DNA of 25,978 bases. Origin: CAVQGF01 sp045807945 (GTDB lineage Bacteria; Acidobacteriota; Terriglobia; Terriglobales; Acidobacteriaceae). The translations under genes and the position numbers were made by a program. Position 1 is the first letter of the stretch. Every line of letters starts with the position of its first letter. Location of the stretch: assembly GCA_045807945.1 (NCBI GenBank), contig JBJMGI010000130.1, positions 1 to 25,978 on the forward strand, read 5' to 3'. The notes under the pieces are model-generated. The model searched no databases and had not been told where the DNA came from. It saw nothing but the letters and a program-made list of their open reading frames with translations. Positions 14,158-21,999 of this stretch are shown piece after piece.

Positions 14158-17100
14158 CGATCTCCGGAGGTTTCATCAAGCGGCCCATCATGACCACGCT
14201 GGTCATGGCGGCGATCCTAATCTTCGGCATCTTCGCGTACCGGCTGCTGCCGGTGAGCGATCTTCCCAACGTCGATTTCCCTACCATCCAGGTAAACGCT
14301 TCGTTGCCGGGCGCTAGCCCTGACACTATGGCCTCCTCCGTGGCGACGCCGCTGGAGAAGCAGTTCTCCACCATCGCCGGCATCGATTCAATGACGTCGA
14401 CGAACACTCTGGGAAGCACAAGTATCACCATACAGTTCAACCTGAGCCGCAGCCTCGATGGCGCTGCTCTCGACGTGCAGTCAGCGATCTCGCAGGCGGG
14501 TGGACAGCTCCCGCCGGAAATGCCGACGCCGCCTTCGTTCCGCAAGGTGAACCCGGCGGACCAGCCTATCCTTTATCTCGCATTGTCGTCACCTACGCTA
14601 AAGCTTTCCGAAGTCGATGAAGCGGCTGAGACGACCATCGCGCAGCGACTCTCGATGGTGAATGGCGTGGCGCAGGTTTCCGTTTTCGGCGCGCAAAAAT
14701 ATGCGGTGCGCGTGCAGGTGGACCCGCAGGCACTGGCTTCCAGGCAGATCGGCATTGACGAAGTCACCAACGCGCTGAAAGCGGGCAACACCAACGTTCC
14801 CACAGGAACGCTATACGGCGCCTCCAACACCTTCACCATTCTTTCTAATGGAAAGCTCTCCAACGCCAACCAGTTCGGGCCGATGATCGTGGCCTATCGC
14901 AACGGTGCGCCGGTACGGCTGAATGAATTGGGTTTGGTTTCCGATAGCGTTGAGAACAACCGTACTGCCAGCTGGTACAACGGCAATCGTGCCATCGTGC
15001 TTGCGATTCTTCGCCAGCCCGGCACCAACACCGTCGAAGTGGTGGACAACATCAAGAAGGTGCTGCCGCAACTTGAGCAGCAGATCCCGGCGGCGGTGAC
15101 GGTCAGCACCCTGTATGACCGGTCGGTTTCGATCCGCGCCTCGGTGAACGACGTAAAGTTCACGCTCATGCTCACCATCGGGTTGGTGATCATGGTGATC
15201 TTCATCTTCCTGCGAAACGTTTCGGCGACCATCATCCCTTCAATGGCGTTGCCGATGTCGCTCATCGGAACCTTTTCGGTGATGTACCTGCTCGGCTACA
15301 GCGTAGACAACTTGTCGCTGATGGCACTGACGCTCTCGGTCGGATTCGTTGTAGACGACGCCATCGTGATGCTGGAAAACATTGTGCGTCACATGGAAAT
15401 GGGCAAGACGCCCATGCAGGCGGCGGTCGACGGATCGACCGAGATCGGCTTCACCATTCTCTCGATGACCATCTCGCTGGCAGCGGTGTTCATTCCGCTG
15501 CTGTTCATGGCGGGGATTGTCGGGCGGTTGCTGCACGAATTCGCGGTCACAATCGGCGTGGCCATCCTGGTCTCGGGCTTTGTCTCGCTGTCGCTTACGC
15601 CCATGTTGTGCAGCCGCTTTTTGAAGTCGCACAAGGAACAGCATCACGGGCGCTTTTATCAGGCGAGCGAGAAAGTATTCGATGCCTGGCTCCGCGGCTA
15701 CGACTGGAGCCTCAGGCGAGTGTTGCGTCACAAATTTATTGTGTTTGTGCTTTCGCTTGGATTGATCGCATTGACCGGATTCTTATATTCCATCAGCCGT
15801 ACCGGCTTCATCCCCGATGAAGATCAAGGCCTGGTATTCGCCTTCACGGAAGCGCGGCAGGGCATCGCCTTCCAGGACATGATGGTGCTTCAGCAAAAGG
15901 TGTCGGCCGTCGTGCGGTCGAACCCCGATGTGGTGGCGGCAATGTCCACGGTCGCGCAGCCGACCAATAACGGCCGAATCTTCTTCCGCCTCAAAGATAA
16001 GAAAGACCGTGTGGGAAAAAAGAGCGCGCAGGAGATCATTGAGGACCTTCGTCCAAAGCTGGCGCAGATCCCCGGCATCAACGCTTACCTGCAGATCCCG
16101 CCGACCATCCGCATCGGCGGCAACCTGACAAAATCGCAGTATCAGTACACGCTGCAATCGATCGACACGAACCAGCTCTACGAGAACGCGCCCAAAATGG
16201 AGGCTGCCATGCGCGCGTTACCGCAACTGCAGGACGTGACCAGCGACCTACAAGTCAAAAATCCGCAACTTAGCGTCCAAGTGGACCGCGACAAGGCGTA
16301 TGCGCTCGGCGTCACGCCTGACCAGATCTCGAGCGCGCTGTATTCGGCTTACGGCAACCGGCAGGTGAGCACCATCTACACGCCGAACAACGAGTATTAC
16401 GTGATCCTCGAACTGCTGCCGAAGTACCAGAACAATCCCACAGATCTTTCGCAGCTCTACATAAGGTCCAATGCCGGCAAACTTGTGCCGCTGGACACAG
16501 TCGCCAAGATGACGCAGAACGTGGGGCCGCTTTCTGTAAACCACTTGGGACAGTTGCCGGCAGTGACTTTGAGCTTCAACTTGAAACCAGGGGTCGCGCT
16601 CGGCGATGCCACCAGGATCGTGGAACAAGAGGCGAACAAGGTTCTGCCGCCGAATGTAACGCGCGTCTTCCAAGGAACGGCGCAGGCCTTCCAAGCTTCG
16701 TTTGTAGGACTAGGCCTGCTGCTGGTCGCGGCCGTACTCGTTATTTACATCGTGCTGGGCGTTCTGTACGAGAGCTTTGTGCACCCGATCACCATTTTGT
16801 CAGGATTGCCGTCGGCGGGTGTGGGCGCACTGCTCACGCTGACAATATTCCATCAAGAGCTCAACCTGTATTCGTTCGTGGGCATCATCATGCTAATCGG
16901 CATCGTGAAGAAGAACGCCATCATGATGATCGACTTCGCGCTGGAAGCCGAACGCAACGAAGGGAAGTCTCCGGAAGAGGCGATCTATCAGGGCGCGCTG
17001 GTCCGCTTCCGTCCCATCATGATGACCACCGCTGCCGCGCTGATGGGCACGCTGCCCATCGCTATCGGATTTGGTGCAGGCGCGGAATCGCGGCGTGGAC

Positions 17101-17273
17101 TAGGCCTCGCAGTCGTCGGAGGATTGCTGTTCTCGCAGGTGGTCACTCTTTACATCACGCCGATCTACTACGTGTATCTCGACAAGGCGCAGAGCTGGTT
17201 CCAGAACCGCCGGAAGAAAAAGAAATCTGAAGTCCACGAGCAGGAACCCGAGTCGATGGTGGCCGCGGACTAA
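14154..17273 (+). CDS. RND-family multidrug efflux pump, inner-membrane subunit (MdtB/MdtC-like)
   Basis: A 1039-residue protein of full family length (HAE-1 RND, about 1025-1050). It opens with SGGFIKRPIMTTLVMAAILIFGIFAYRLLPVSDLPNVDFP, the usual first helix and porter start. Twelve hydrophobic segments are arranged in two halves with large periplasmic loops. Proton-relay residues are present: Asp401-Asp402 in GFVVDDAIVMLEN (helix 4) and Lys919/Lys920 in IGIVKKNAIMMIDFA (helix 10). The start overlaps the adaptor stop by four bases. The pump should export drugs or detergent-like compounds from the inner membrane/periplasm using the proton gradient. No TolC-like channel gene is present in the window, so one must be shared from elsewhere. 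A terminator follows the stop. Confidence 0.97.
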   Translation: MTISGGFIKRPIMTTLVMAAILIFGIFAYRLLPVSDLPNVDFPTIQVNASLPGASPDTMASSVATPLEKQFSTIAGIDSMTSTNTLGSTSITIQFNLSRSLDGAALDVQSAISQAGGQLPPEMPTPPSFRKVNPADQPILYLALSSPTLKLSEVDEAAETTIAQRLSMVNGVAQVSVFGAQKYAVRVQVDPQALASRQIGIDEVTNALKAGNTNVPTGTLYGASNTFTILSNGKLSNANQFGPMIVAYRNGAPVRLNELGLVSDSVENNRTASWYNGNRAIVLAILRQPGTNTVEVVDNIKKVLPQLEQQIPAAVTVSTLYDRSVSIRASVNDVKFTLMLTIGLVIMVIFIFLRNVSATIIPSMALPMSLIGTFSVMYLLGYSVDNLSLMALTLSVGFVVDDAIVMLENIVRHMEMGKTPMQAAVDGSTEIGFTILSMTISLAAVFIPLLFMAGIVGRLLHEFAVTIGVAILVSGFVSLSLTPMLCSRFLKSHKEQHHGRFYQASEKVFDAWLRGYDWSLRRVLRHKFIVFVLSLGLIALTGFLYSISRTGFIPDEDQGLVFAFTEARQGIAFQDMMVLQQKVSAVVRSNPDVVAAMSTVAQPTNNGRIFFRLKDKKDRVGKKSAQEIIEDLRPKLAQIPGINAYLQIPPTIRIGGNLTKSQYQYTLQSIDTNQLYENAPKMEAAMRALPQLQDVTSDLQVKNPQLSVQVDRDKAYALGVTPDQISSALYSAYGNRQVSTIYTPNNEYYVILELLPKYQNNPTDLSQLYIRSNAGKLVPLDTVAKMTQNVGPLSVNHLGQLPAVTLSFNLKPGVALGDATRIVEQEANKVLPPNVTRVFQGTAQAFQASFVGLGLLLVAAVLVIYIVLGVLYESFVHPITILSGLPSAGVGALLTLTIFHQELNLYSFVGIIMLIGIVKKNAIMMIDFALEAERNEGKSPEEAIYQGALVRFRPIMMTTAAALMGTLPIAIGFGAGAESRRGLGLAVVGGLLFSQVVTLYITPIYYVYLDKAQSWFQNRRKKKKSEVHEQEPESMVAAD

Positions 17274-17295
17274 ACAATCTCTCTCCCCTGGGAAG

Positions 17296-17326
17296 GGCGG
17301 GGCCGAAAGGTCTCGCCTATTTTTTT
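17296..17326 (+). terminator. Terminator of the RND efflux operon (GAAA tetraloop)
   Basis: GGCGGGGCC (17296-17304) and GGTCTCGCC (17309-17317) pair over nine positions, two of them G-U, around a GAAA loop. TATTTTTTT follows. It begins 23 bases after the pump stop. The two wobble pairs mean it works well only for plus-strand RNA. Confidence 0.88.
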
Positions 17327-17360
17327 GTCGCGAGCAGCTTCCACATGCCATCATCTCAGG

Positions 17361-17717
17361 ATGCTACTTTTTCTCTTTCTCCTGGTCGGCATCGGAATCG
17401 GTATCTTCTCCGGTCTGGTAGGGATCGGTGGCGGGATCCTGATAGTCCCCGCGCTCGTTTACGCTTTCAAAATGTCGCAGCACAAGGCGCAGGGGACTTC
17501 GTTAGGTGCGCTCTTACTGCCGATAGGCGTCCTGGCATTCTGGAAGTATTATCAGGCCGGAAATGTCGACGTGAAGGCGGCGATAACCATCGCACTGGGT
17601 TTTGCCTTGGGCGGCTACCTTGGTGGAACGTGGGCACAGCACATATCAGACATCACGTTACGGCGCGGATTTGCCGCCGTCTTGATCTGTCTAGGAGTTC
17701 GAATGTTCTGGCCGTAA
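17361..17717 (+). CDS. TauE/SafE-family transporter, half-length (118 aa)
   Basis: The start is taken as ATG 17361, because the upstream in-frame TTG lies inside the terminator U-tract. The product has about four membrane segments and the family signature GIFSGLVGIGGGILIVPALV near residues 16-35, followed by KAQGTSLGALLLPIGVLAF. TauE/SafE proteins transport sulfite or other organic and inorganic anions, and usually have about 250 residues in two such halves. This one holds a single half, so it probably works as a dimer. It may alternatively be a degraded remnant, but the frame is intact and such short members exist. Its last 27 bases overlap the tail of the convergent minus-strand gene. Confidence 0.82.
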   Translation: MLLFLFLLVGIGIGIFSGLVGIGGGILIVPALVYAFKMSQHKAQGTSLGALLLPIGVLAFWKYYQAGNVDVKAAITIALGFALGGYLGGTWAQHISDITLRRGFAAVLICLGVRMFWP

Positions 17718-18158
17718 CCGCTCCGGCTCAGAAATCTTGATGGCCCAGTCCTCATCGGTCCCGGGAGCGCCGGATTCAGCGTTTGCTAACGCTCGTACAA
17801 TCCGCGTTATCGCCTGCGTGCAAATATTCTGTGTTTGCTCGTCTCGTGTGAGGTGAGCTGCATATTGGATGGCAGAAAGCGCATTGCGCACGTGGTGGTT
17901 GATATATCCAGTGGTTCTGAGGCGGCGGAACTCGCTGGCTTGCAATTGCAGCTCAGCCCGCTTGGCCGAAGTTGCCATGAACGCAGCGACCATCGCATTC
18001 AACAAGTTGATGACGAGGAATGAAGCGAACAAGACTTCGCGGTGAGGCCGTTCCAACCAGTGGATCACTGGGCCCGAAACCATTCGGATGCAGATCAACT
18101 CCGCAACGACACTGAAAGAGAATACTGCTAGAGCAACGACGAGAAAGACGCGCCTCAT
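17691..18158 (-). CDS. Small membrane protein with a histidine-kinase-like H-box but no ATPase domain
   Basis: A 155-residue protein starting at ATG 18158, with a modest AAGG upstream. Two hydrophobic segments (about 4-26 and 42-63) are followed by a helical stretch (66-127) containing GYINHHVRNALSAIQYAAHL. His88/His89 with Arg-Asn resembles the phospho-acceptor H-box of sensor kinases (HEIRNPL or HRVKNNL). The chain ends about 35 residues after the helical region, so the N, G1 and G2 boxes of an HATPase domain are absent. It lies 81 bases downstream of a Ser/Thr kinase on the same strand. It could be a phosphotransfer or dimer partner, or a vestigial kinase. No family name is certain. Confidence 0.68.
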   Translation of the reverse strand: MRRVFLVVALAVFSFSVVAELICIRMVSGPVIHWLERPHREVLFASFLVINLLNAMVAAFMATSAKRAELQLQASEFRRLRTTGYINHHVRNALSAIQYAAHLTRDEQTQNICTQAITRIVRALANAESGAPGTDEDWAIKISEPERLRPEHSNS

Positions 18159-18239
18159 GTGGGACCGCCTTGTGAGTTAGGATGGTGCCGGTCAAGCTAC
18201 TGGTGTGTTTAGACGTTTAATGACGCAAGATAGTCTGTC

Positions 18240-19814
18240 TTAACGATGGAAAATTCCGGTGATGCCCTGCAGCCCCGAGCCGGTCTGCGCGGCTTGCAGT
18301 CCCTTCAGAGCAGCCGTGTTGTTGGGGTCGATCTTGAGCGCATCCTGAAAATCCTGCGTCGCGCCACTGAAGTCTCGGTCGCGCAGGCGACGGTAGCCAC
18401 TGGCGGTGAGCGCTTGCCCGCGTATGCGGTCGCGGGCTGCGGCTATGCTCCGTGGCGATGGCTCAGCATGAGTCGGCGCTGGAGTTCGGTGTGTTTCGGG
18501 AGCGGGCTCCGGCGGAGTCGGTTTCTGCTCAAAGGTGATGGGCTTTTCCTGCGGTACCTCTGCTTGCTTGGCCGGGAGCAGGGCCCAGATCGCAAGCGCA
18601 AGCACTGCGATAGCCGATGCGAGTGAGATCCACAACAGCTTTTTACTCTTCTTCTTGGCTTTTGGCAGAGTTGCGTGCACGCCGGTCGAGCCAAGGACTT
18701 TCGTTTGCGCGTGTTGCGCGGCTGCCGGCTTAGATTTGATCGCCGCAGTTGGGCGAGCGGTCGCCTGTGTTCCACCTCCAGATGCAGCGGCGGCCAGGGC
18801 GGCCGTGCTGAAGGTGTTGGTGATGGATTTTTCGGCTGCGACCTGATGCTCCGCCGCGGCTCCGCTTGCCGCGGCCAGCGCCTGCGCGAATTCCTGGCCC
18901 GTTTGGAAGCGGTCCTTGCGGTCTTTTTCTAACGCCTTCATCACCAACTCGGAAACTGCTTCCGGAATGTTCAACTCGGGGCGGCGTATGTGCGGAGGCA
19001 CGGGCGCGGTGCCGATGTGGTGCATCAGCAGAGTTATCGGATTATCTGACTGGAAAGGAAGCTCGCTGGTGATCATTTCGTACAGCATCACACCGAGAGC
19101 GTAGAGATCAGCGCGGCCGTCAACGTTAGAACCTTTTTCTCCGCTAGCCTGCTCCGGCGAAAGATACTGCGGTGTCCCGAGCACGATACCAGTCTTAGTA
19201 GGCGTGTAATTTTTCGTTTCAGCCTCGCCGTCGTAAACCTTGGCAATGCCGAAGTCGAGCACCTTCACCAGGTCTGCGCCGTCCGGCTGAGCGACGAGCA
19301 GGACATTGTCTGGCTTGATGTCGCGATGAACGATGCCGAGAGCGTGCGCAGCTCCCAAAGCGAGTGCGACTTGGCGTGCAATGTCGAGCGCGCGCGGCAC
19401 GGGAAGCAAGACATTTTTCTGCAGCACGGTGCGCAGCGCGTCGCCGCGAACGTACTCCATGACAATGAAGGGGCGTCCGTCTTCGGTGATGTCGAAGTCA
19501 TCGAGCCGCACCGCATTGGGATGCCGCAGCTTGCGCGTGATCACCGCCTCGGTGCGGAAGCGGTCGAGAAAATCTTTGTCGCCGGTGAGGCGAGGGCTCA
19601 CGACTTTTATCGCGAGATCTTCCTTCAAGTGCAGATGGTGCGCGCTATAGACGGTGGCCATTCCGCCCACGCCGATGGTGCCGATGATCTCGTACTTGCC
19701 GCGAAGCACCATCCCCTTGGAGAGTTCGTCGGTGTCGCGCAATGCGGTCTGATCCTTAGGACAGGTGGCGAAGTCCGTGGGATACACAGAGCGGCATGTG
19801 TCGCAAAAACGCAT
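18240..19814 (-). CDS. Transmembrane Hanks-type Ser/Thr protein kinase with N-terminal zinc-ribbon and C-terminal TPR-like tail
   Basis: A 524-residue protein if started at ATG 19814 (MRFCDTCRS). An ATG 57 bases upstream is possible, but neither start has a clear ribosome-binding site. Residues 4-21 hold CDTC...CPKD, a ribbon-like motif common before acidobacterial kinases. The kinase domain (about 41-312) has IGVGGMATVY, Lys70 in LAIKVV, HRDIKPDN with Asp165, DFGIAKV with Asp187 and GTPQYLSPEQ, so it looks active. An Ala-rich linker leads to one membrane helix (about 393-413). A Pro-rich region and a TPR-like segment (475-510, FSGATQDFQDALKIDPNNTAAL) follow outside the membrane. Targets are unknown. 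The H-box protein lies downstream, and an HD-GYP gene is divergent. Confidence 0.94.
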   Translation of the reverse strand: MRFCDTCRSVYPTDFATCPKDQTALRDTDELSKGMVLRGKYEIIGTIGVGGMATVYSAHHLHLKEDLAIKVVSPRLTGDKDFLDRFRTEAVITRKLRHPNAVRLDDFDITEDGRPFIVMEYVRGDALRTVLQKNVLLPVPRALDIARQVALALGAAHALGIVHRDIKPDNVLLVAQPDGADLVKVLDFGIAKVYDGEAETKNYTPTKTGIVLGTPQYLSPEQASGEKGSNVDGRADLYALGVMLYEMITSELPFQSDNPITLLMHHIGTAPVPPHIRRPELNIPEAVSELVMKALEKDRKDRFQTGQEFAQALAAASGAAAEHQVAAEKSITNTFSTAALAAAASGGGTQATARPTAAIKSKPAAAQHAQTKVLGSTGVHATLPKAKKKSKKLLWISLASAIAVLALAIWALLPAKQAEVPQEKPITFEQKPTPPEPAPETHRTPAPTHAEPSPRSIAAARDRIRGQALTASGYRRLRDRDFSGATQDFQDALKIDPNNTAALKGLQAAQTGSGLQGITGIFHR

Positions 19815-19955
19815 AGAAGGCGAAGCGAGAGTTGAGATGATATCGCGAAAGAAGCAGAATTGTGCCGCCATCTAAGGCGAACCGCTGAACCATTCTCGCT
19901 AATAGACAGCGGATTTCCAGAAACGGCGTTGCACAACTTACGGTGCTACATTGGA

Positions 19956-21224
19956 ATGGCTCTCGCGACCCTCGCGTACATGGCAGATCCTAGCTCGAAG
20001 CTCGATCGCATGTTCGGCGTGTTGCGCACCATTGCCGAATTTGGCCCGCTTGCAGTATCCAGCAGCGAATTCTCCACCACCGCCAAGACGGTAGTGGAGC
20101 GCGTCCTCATTTCCATGGATTGCAAGGAAGGCGTTCTCTGCGCCTTCGACGAACAAAAAGCCACCATAAAGCCGCTCGCAAAGGTGGGACTCGAGGCACT
20201 GCCGACCGACGTTGCGATGAAGGTCGGCGGCGCAAGCATCGCCAATTGGAACCTGCTGCGAAGGCCGCTGCCCGTCCCGCCGCTTGGCGGCCTGAGCAAA
20301 TTTTTCAGCAACGACCACCTGCACCGCTTTGCCGGGATCGAATGTGTAGTCCCGCTGCGTATGGGTGGCACACTCGTTGGGGGCATGTGTTTAGGCCAGC
20401 GCCCGGGTATGGAGCGCTACAACGAGTCTGACCTTGAAGCGCTGGAGATGATGGCGGGTCACCTAGCGCTGCTGTTGCAGAACCACTCACTATCGGAATC
20501 GCTGCGGATACAGATCGCTGACAACCTGCGCCTGATCTCGCAGGTGCAGCACGCGCAGGACGAAGCTCTCGAGGCGTTCGCTACAACCATCGACGCCAAG
20601 AACCAGCACATGCTCGGCCACTCACAGCGCGTCGCAAAATGCGCAGTCTCGATCGGGCGGGGAATGGGCATCGATCCGGCGGAGATCGCGGGATTGCGCG
20701 CTGCCGGCCATCTGCACGACATCGGCGGTGTGATCGTTGACCGCCACGTCATGAACAAGCCGACCGGGCTCGGCGCCGACGAGGCGCTCGAGATCGCGAA
20801 CCACACCACGCTTGGGCATCAGATCGTCTCGGCAGTGAAGTTCCCGTGGCCGCAGGTGCCGGAGGTCGTCCGCTGGCATCACGAGCGCGCGGATGGAACC
20901 GGTTATCCCGATCGCCTTCATCTGCAGGAGATGCCGCTTGCCGCACGCATCATCGGCGTCGCGGATACGTTCGATGCAATGACCAGCGACCGTCCCTATC
21001 GCAAGCCGCTGACCATGATGCAGGCAGCGCGCGAGCTGGTGCAGCTGACGCCAACCAAGTTCGATTCCGCCGCCGTGCAGGCGCTGATCAATCAGCTGCG
21101 CCAGAACGATGTCACCTTTCAGGACTTCAATCGCCAGGGCGAATATCTTGCGCCGCAAGAGTTAGACCGTTTGTCCGTCGAGCTGGTCACCAAAGCCACC
21201 GGCGGACGCGTCTACTTTGCATAG
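19956..21224 (+). CDS. GAF and HD-GYP domain protein, probable cyclic-di-GMP phosphodiesterase
   Basis: About 422 residues if started at ATG 19956. The frame continues upstream into the kinase gene, so a longer form is unlikely. Another ATG at 19980 is possible, and neither has a clear ribosome-binding site. Residues about 40-178 fit a GAF sensor domain (VLCAFDEQKATIKPLAKVGL, CVVPLRMGGTLVGGMCLG). Residues about 205-400 are HD-GYP: GHSQRVA, HLHDIGG with His254-Asp255, KPTGL, HHERADGTGYP (308-318) and ADTFDAMTSDRPYR. All HD-GYP hallmarks are present except that the usual Lys after HDIG is Gly. It should hydrolyse cyclic-di-GMP under control of the GAF ligand. It lies head to head with the Ser/Thr kinase. 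Confidence 0.92.
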   Translation: MALATLAYMADPSSKLDRMFGVLRTIAEFGPLAVSSSEFSTTAKTVVERVLISMDCKEGVLCAFDEQKATIKPLAKVGLEALPTDVAMKVGGASIANWNLLRRPLPVPPLGGLSKFFSNDHLHRFAGIECVVPLRMGGTLVGGMCLGQRPGMERYNESDLEALEMMAGHLALLLQNHSLSESLRIQIADNLRLISQVQHAQDEALEAFATTIDAKNQHMLGHSQRVAKCAVSIGRGMGIDPAEIAGLRAAGHLHDIGGVIVDRHVMNKPTGLGADEALEIANHTTLGHQIVSAVKFPWPQVPEVVRWHHERADGTGYPDRLHLQEMPLAARIIGVADTFDAMTSDRPYRKPLTMMQAARELVQLTPTKFDSAAVQALINQLRQNDVTFQDFNRQGEYLAPQELDRLSVELVTKATGGRVYFA

Positions 21225-21285
21225 CGTTCTAGCTCAAAGTTCCACCCACTCGTCACATCGCACCTAACCTTTCCGCTCGGAACGA

Positions 21286-21308
21286 ATCCTTTCCTCAACC
21301 GAAAGGAT
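21286..21308 (+). promoter_or_regulatory. Hairpin that would sequester the ribosome-binding site of the JAMM-like gene
   Basis: ATCCTTTC (21286-21293) pairs perfectly with GAAAGGAT (21301-21308) around a seven-base loop. The right arm contains the ribosome-binding site GAAAGGA for the ATG at 21316. A second copy of CCTTTCC lies exactly 20 bases upstream (21268-21274 versus 21288-21294) and could compete for the same arm. The repeats could also be a two-turn DNA site for an activator. Confidence 0.42.
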
Positions 21309-21315
21309 GTATCCG

Positions 21316-21897
21316 ATGTTTACGCGGGCCTGTATTGGGACGGTGTTCATTTTGTTCCTTGTGATTTCTGCGATCGCGCAGCCCAAACGGATCAAGGAGC
21401 AAGCTGCGCTCGATGTTGAAGTGGCGTTCGAGTTCGAAGATTCGCCGCGTCCGCAGCCGCCCGAAGTTCAAGCGGCGTCGCAAATGTCCGCACGCGAGCT
21501 GGCCTGCGAGCCTTTGGTGATTCACGCTTTCATTCAAGCCTGGAAATCGACCCTGAACGGCACGCGCAATAGCGGCCTCGGCGAGAGTGGGTTTGCCATC
21601 GACCGCTACATGACCACTCTTTCGGTGCAAGGCTGGCGCGAGGGCACGGTGAACGACCTTCTCATTCCTGCTGACGAAGACACCATCGCCGTGGCCCACG
21701 TGCACGGCCGCGGAGCTGATGAGCACCCTGCGCGAATGGATGTGCAGTCCCGCGTGCCGAACTTCGTAATATCGCGCGATGCCCTATACGTGACCGTTCC
21801 CGGTAGTTCGGGCTTCGTTCGCGTGCGCGGCGGAGTGAACGAGCGGAACGGATGGAACAAGGCGTGCGCGAATCCATCGCTCGTGGCGCAGCGTTAA
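21316..21897 (+). CDS. Secreted protein with a degenerate JAMM/Mov34-like motif
   Basis: About 193 residues from ATG 21316, chosen because GAAAGGA lies eight bases upstream; the ATG at 21307 touches that site. The start MFTRACIGTVFILFLVISAIAQ is a signal peptide. Numbered from the 21307 ATG, the C-terminal half has a GLGESGFAID glutamate (Glu93), then TIAVAHVHGRGADEHPARMD with His131, His133 and Asp145. NFVISRDALYVTVPG follows. This order (E, HxH, D, then a VIS-LYV strand pair) matches JAMM/JAB metallopeptidase folds. However, the catalytic-loop serine is Ala142 and the loop is one residue longer than HxH-x10-D. It may be an inactive or altered relative. The gene is in line with the M13 peptidase, 102 bases away. 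Confidence 0.6.
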   Translation: MFTRACIGTVFILFLVISAIAQPKRIKEQAALDVEVAFEFEDSPRPQPPEVQAASQMSARELACEPLVIHAFIQAWKSTLNGTRNSGLGESGFAIDRYMTTLSVQGWREGTVNDLLIPADEDTIAVAHVHGRGADEHPARMDVQSRVPNFVISRDALYVTVPGSSGFVRVRGGVNERNGWNKACANPSLVAQR

Positions 21898-21999
21898 AAC
21901 CTTCTTAGGAACCGCGAAGCAGGTGAGCTACGTATAATCTCCAAACGTTGTATGGTCTCGCTCGTTTGAGCTGACAGCGAACCCTTTGGAGGAAACCCC

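Noticed and set aside
15240..15731. 163-codon minus-strand frame within the RND pump gene
   Set aside because: His/Arg-rich antisense frame with no domain; the opposite strand encodes canonical RND helices.
17325..17360. Upstream TTG start for the TauE/SafE gene
   Set aside because: It falls inside the U-tract of the efflux terminator and adds a non-hydrophobic stretch before the first membrane helix.
19860..19955. Longer N-terminus for the HD-GYP protein from the ATG at 19860
   Set aside because: It overlaps the region upstream of the kinase start, has no ribosome-binding site, and the extra residues show no domain.
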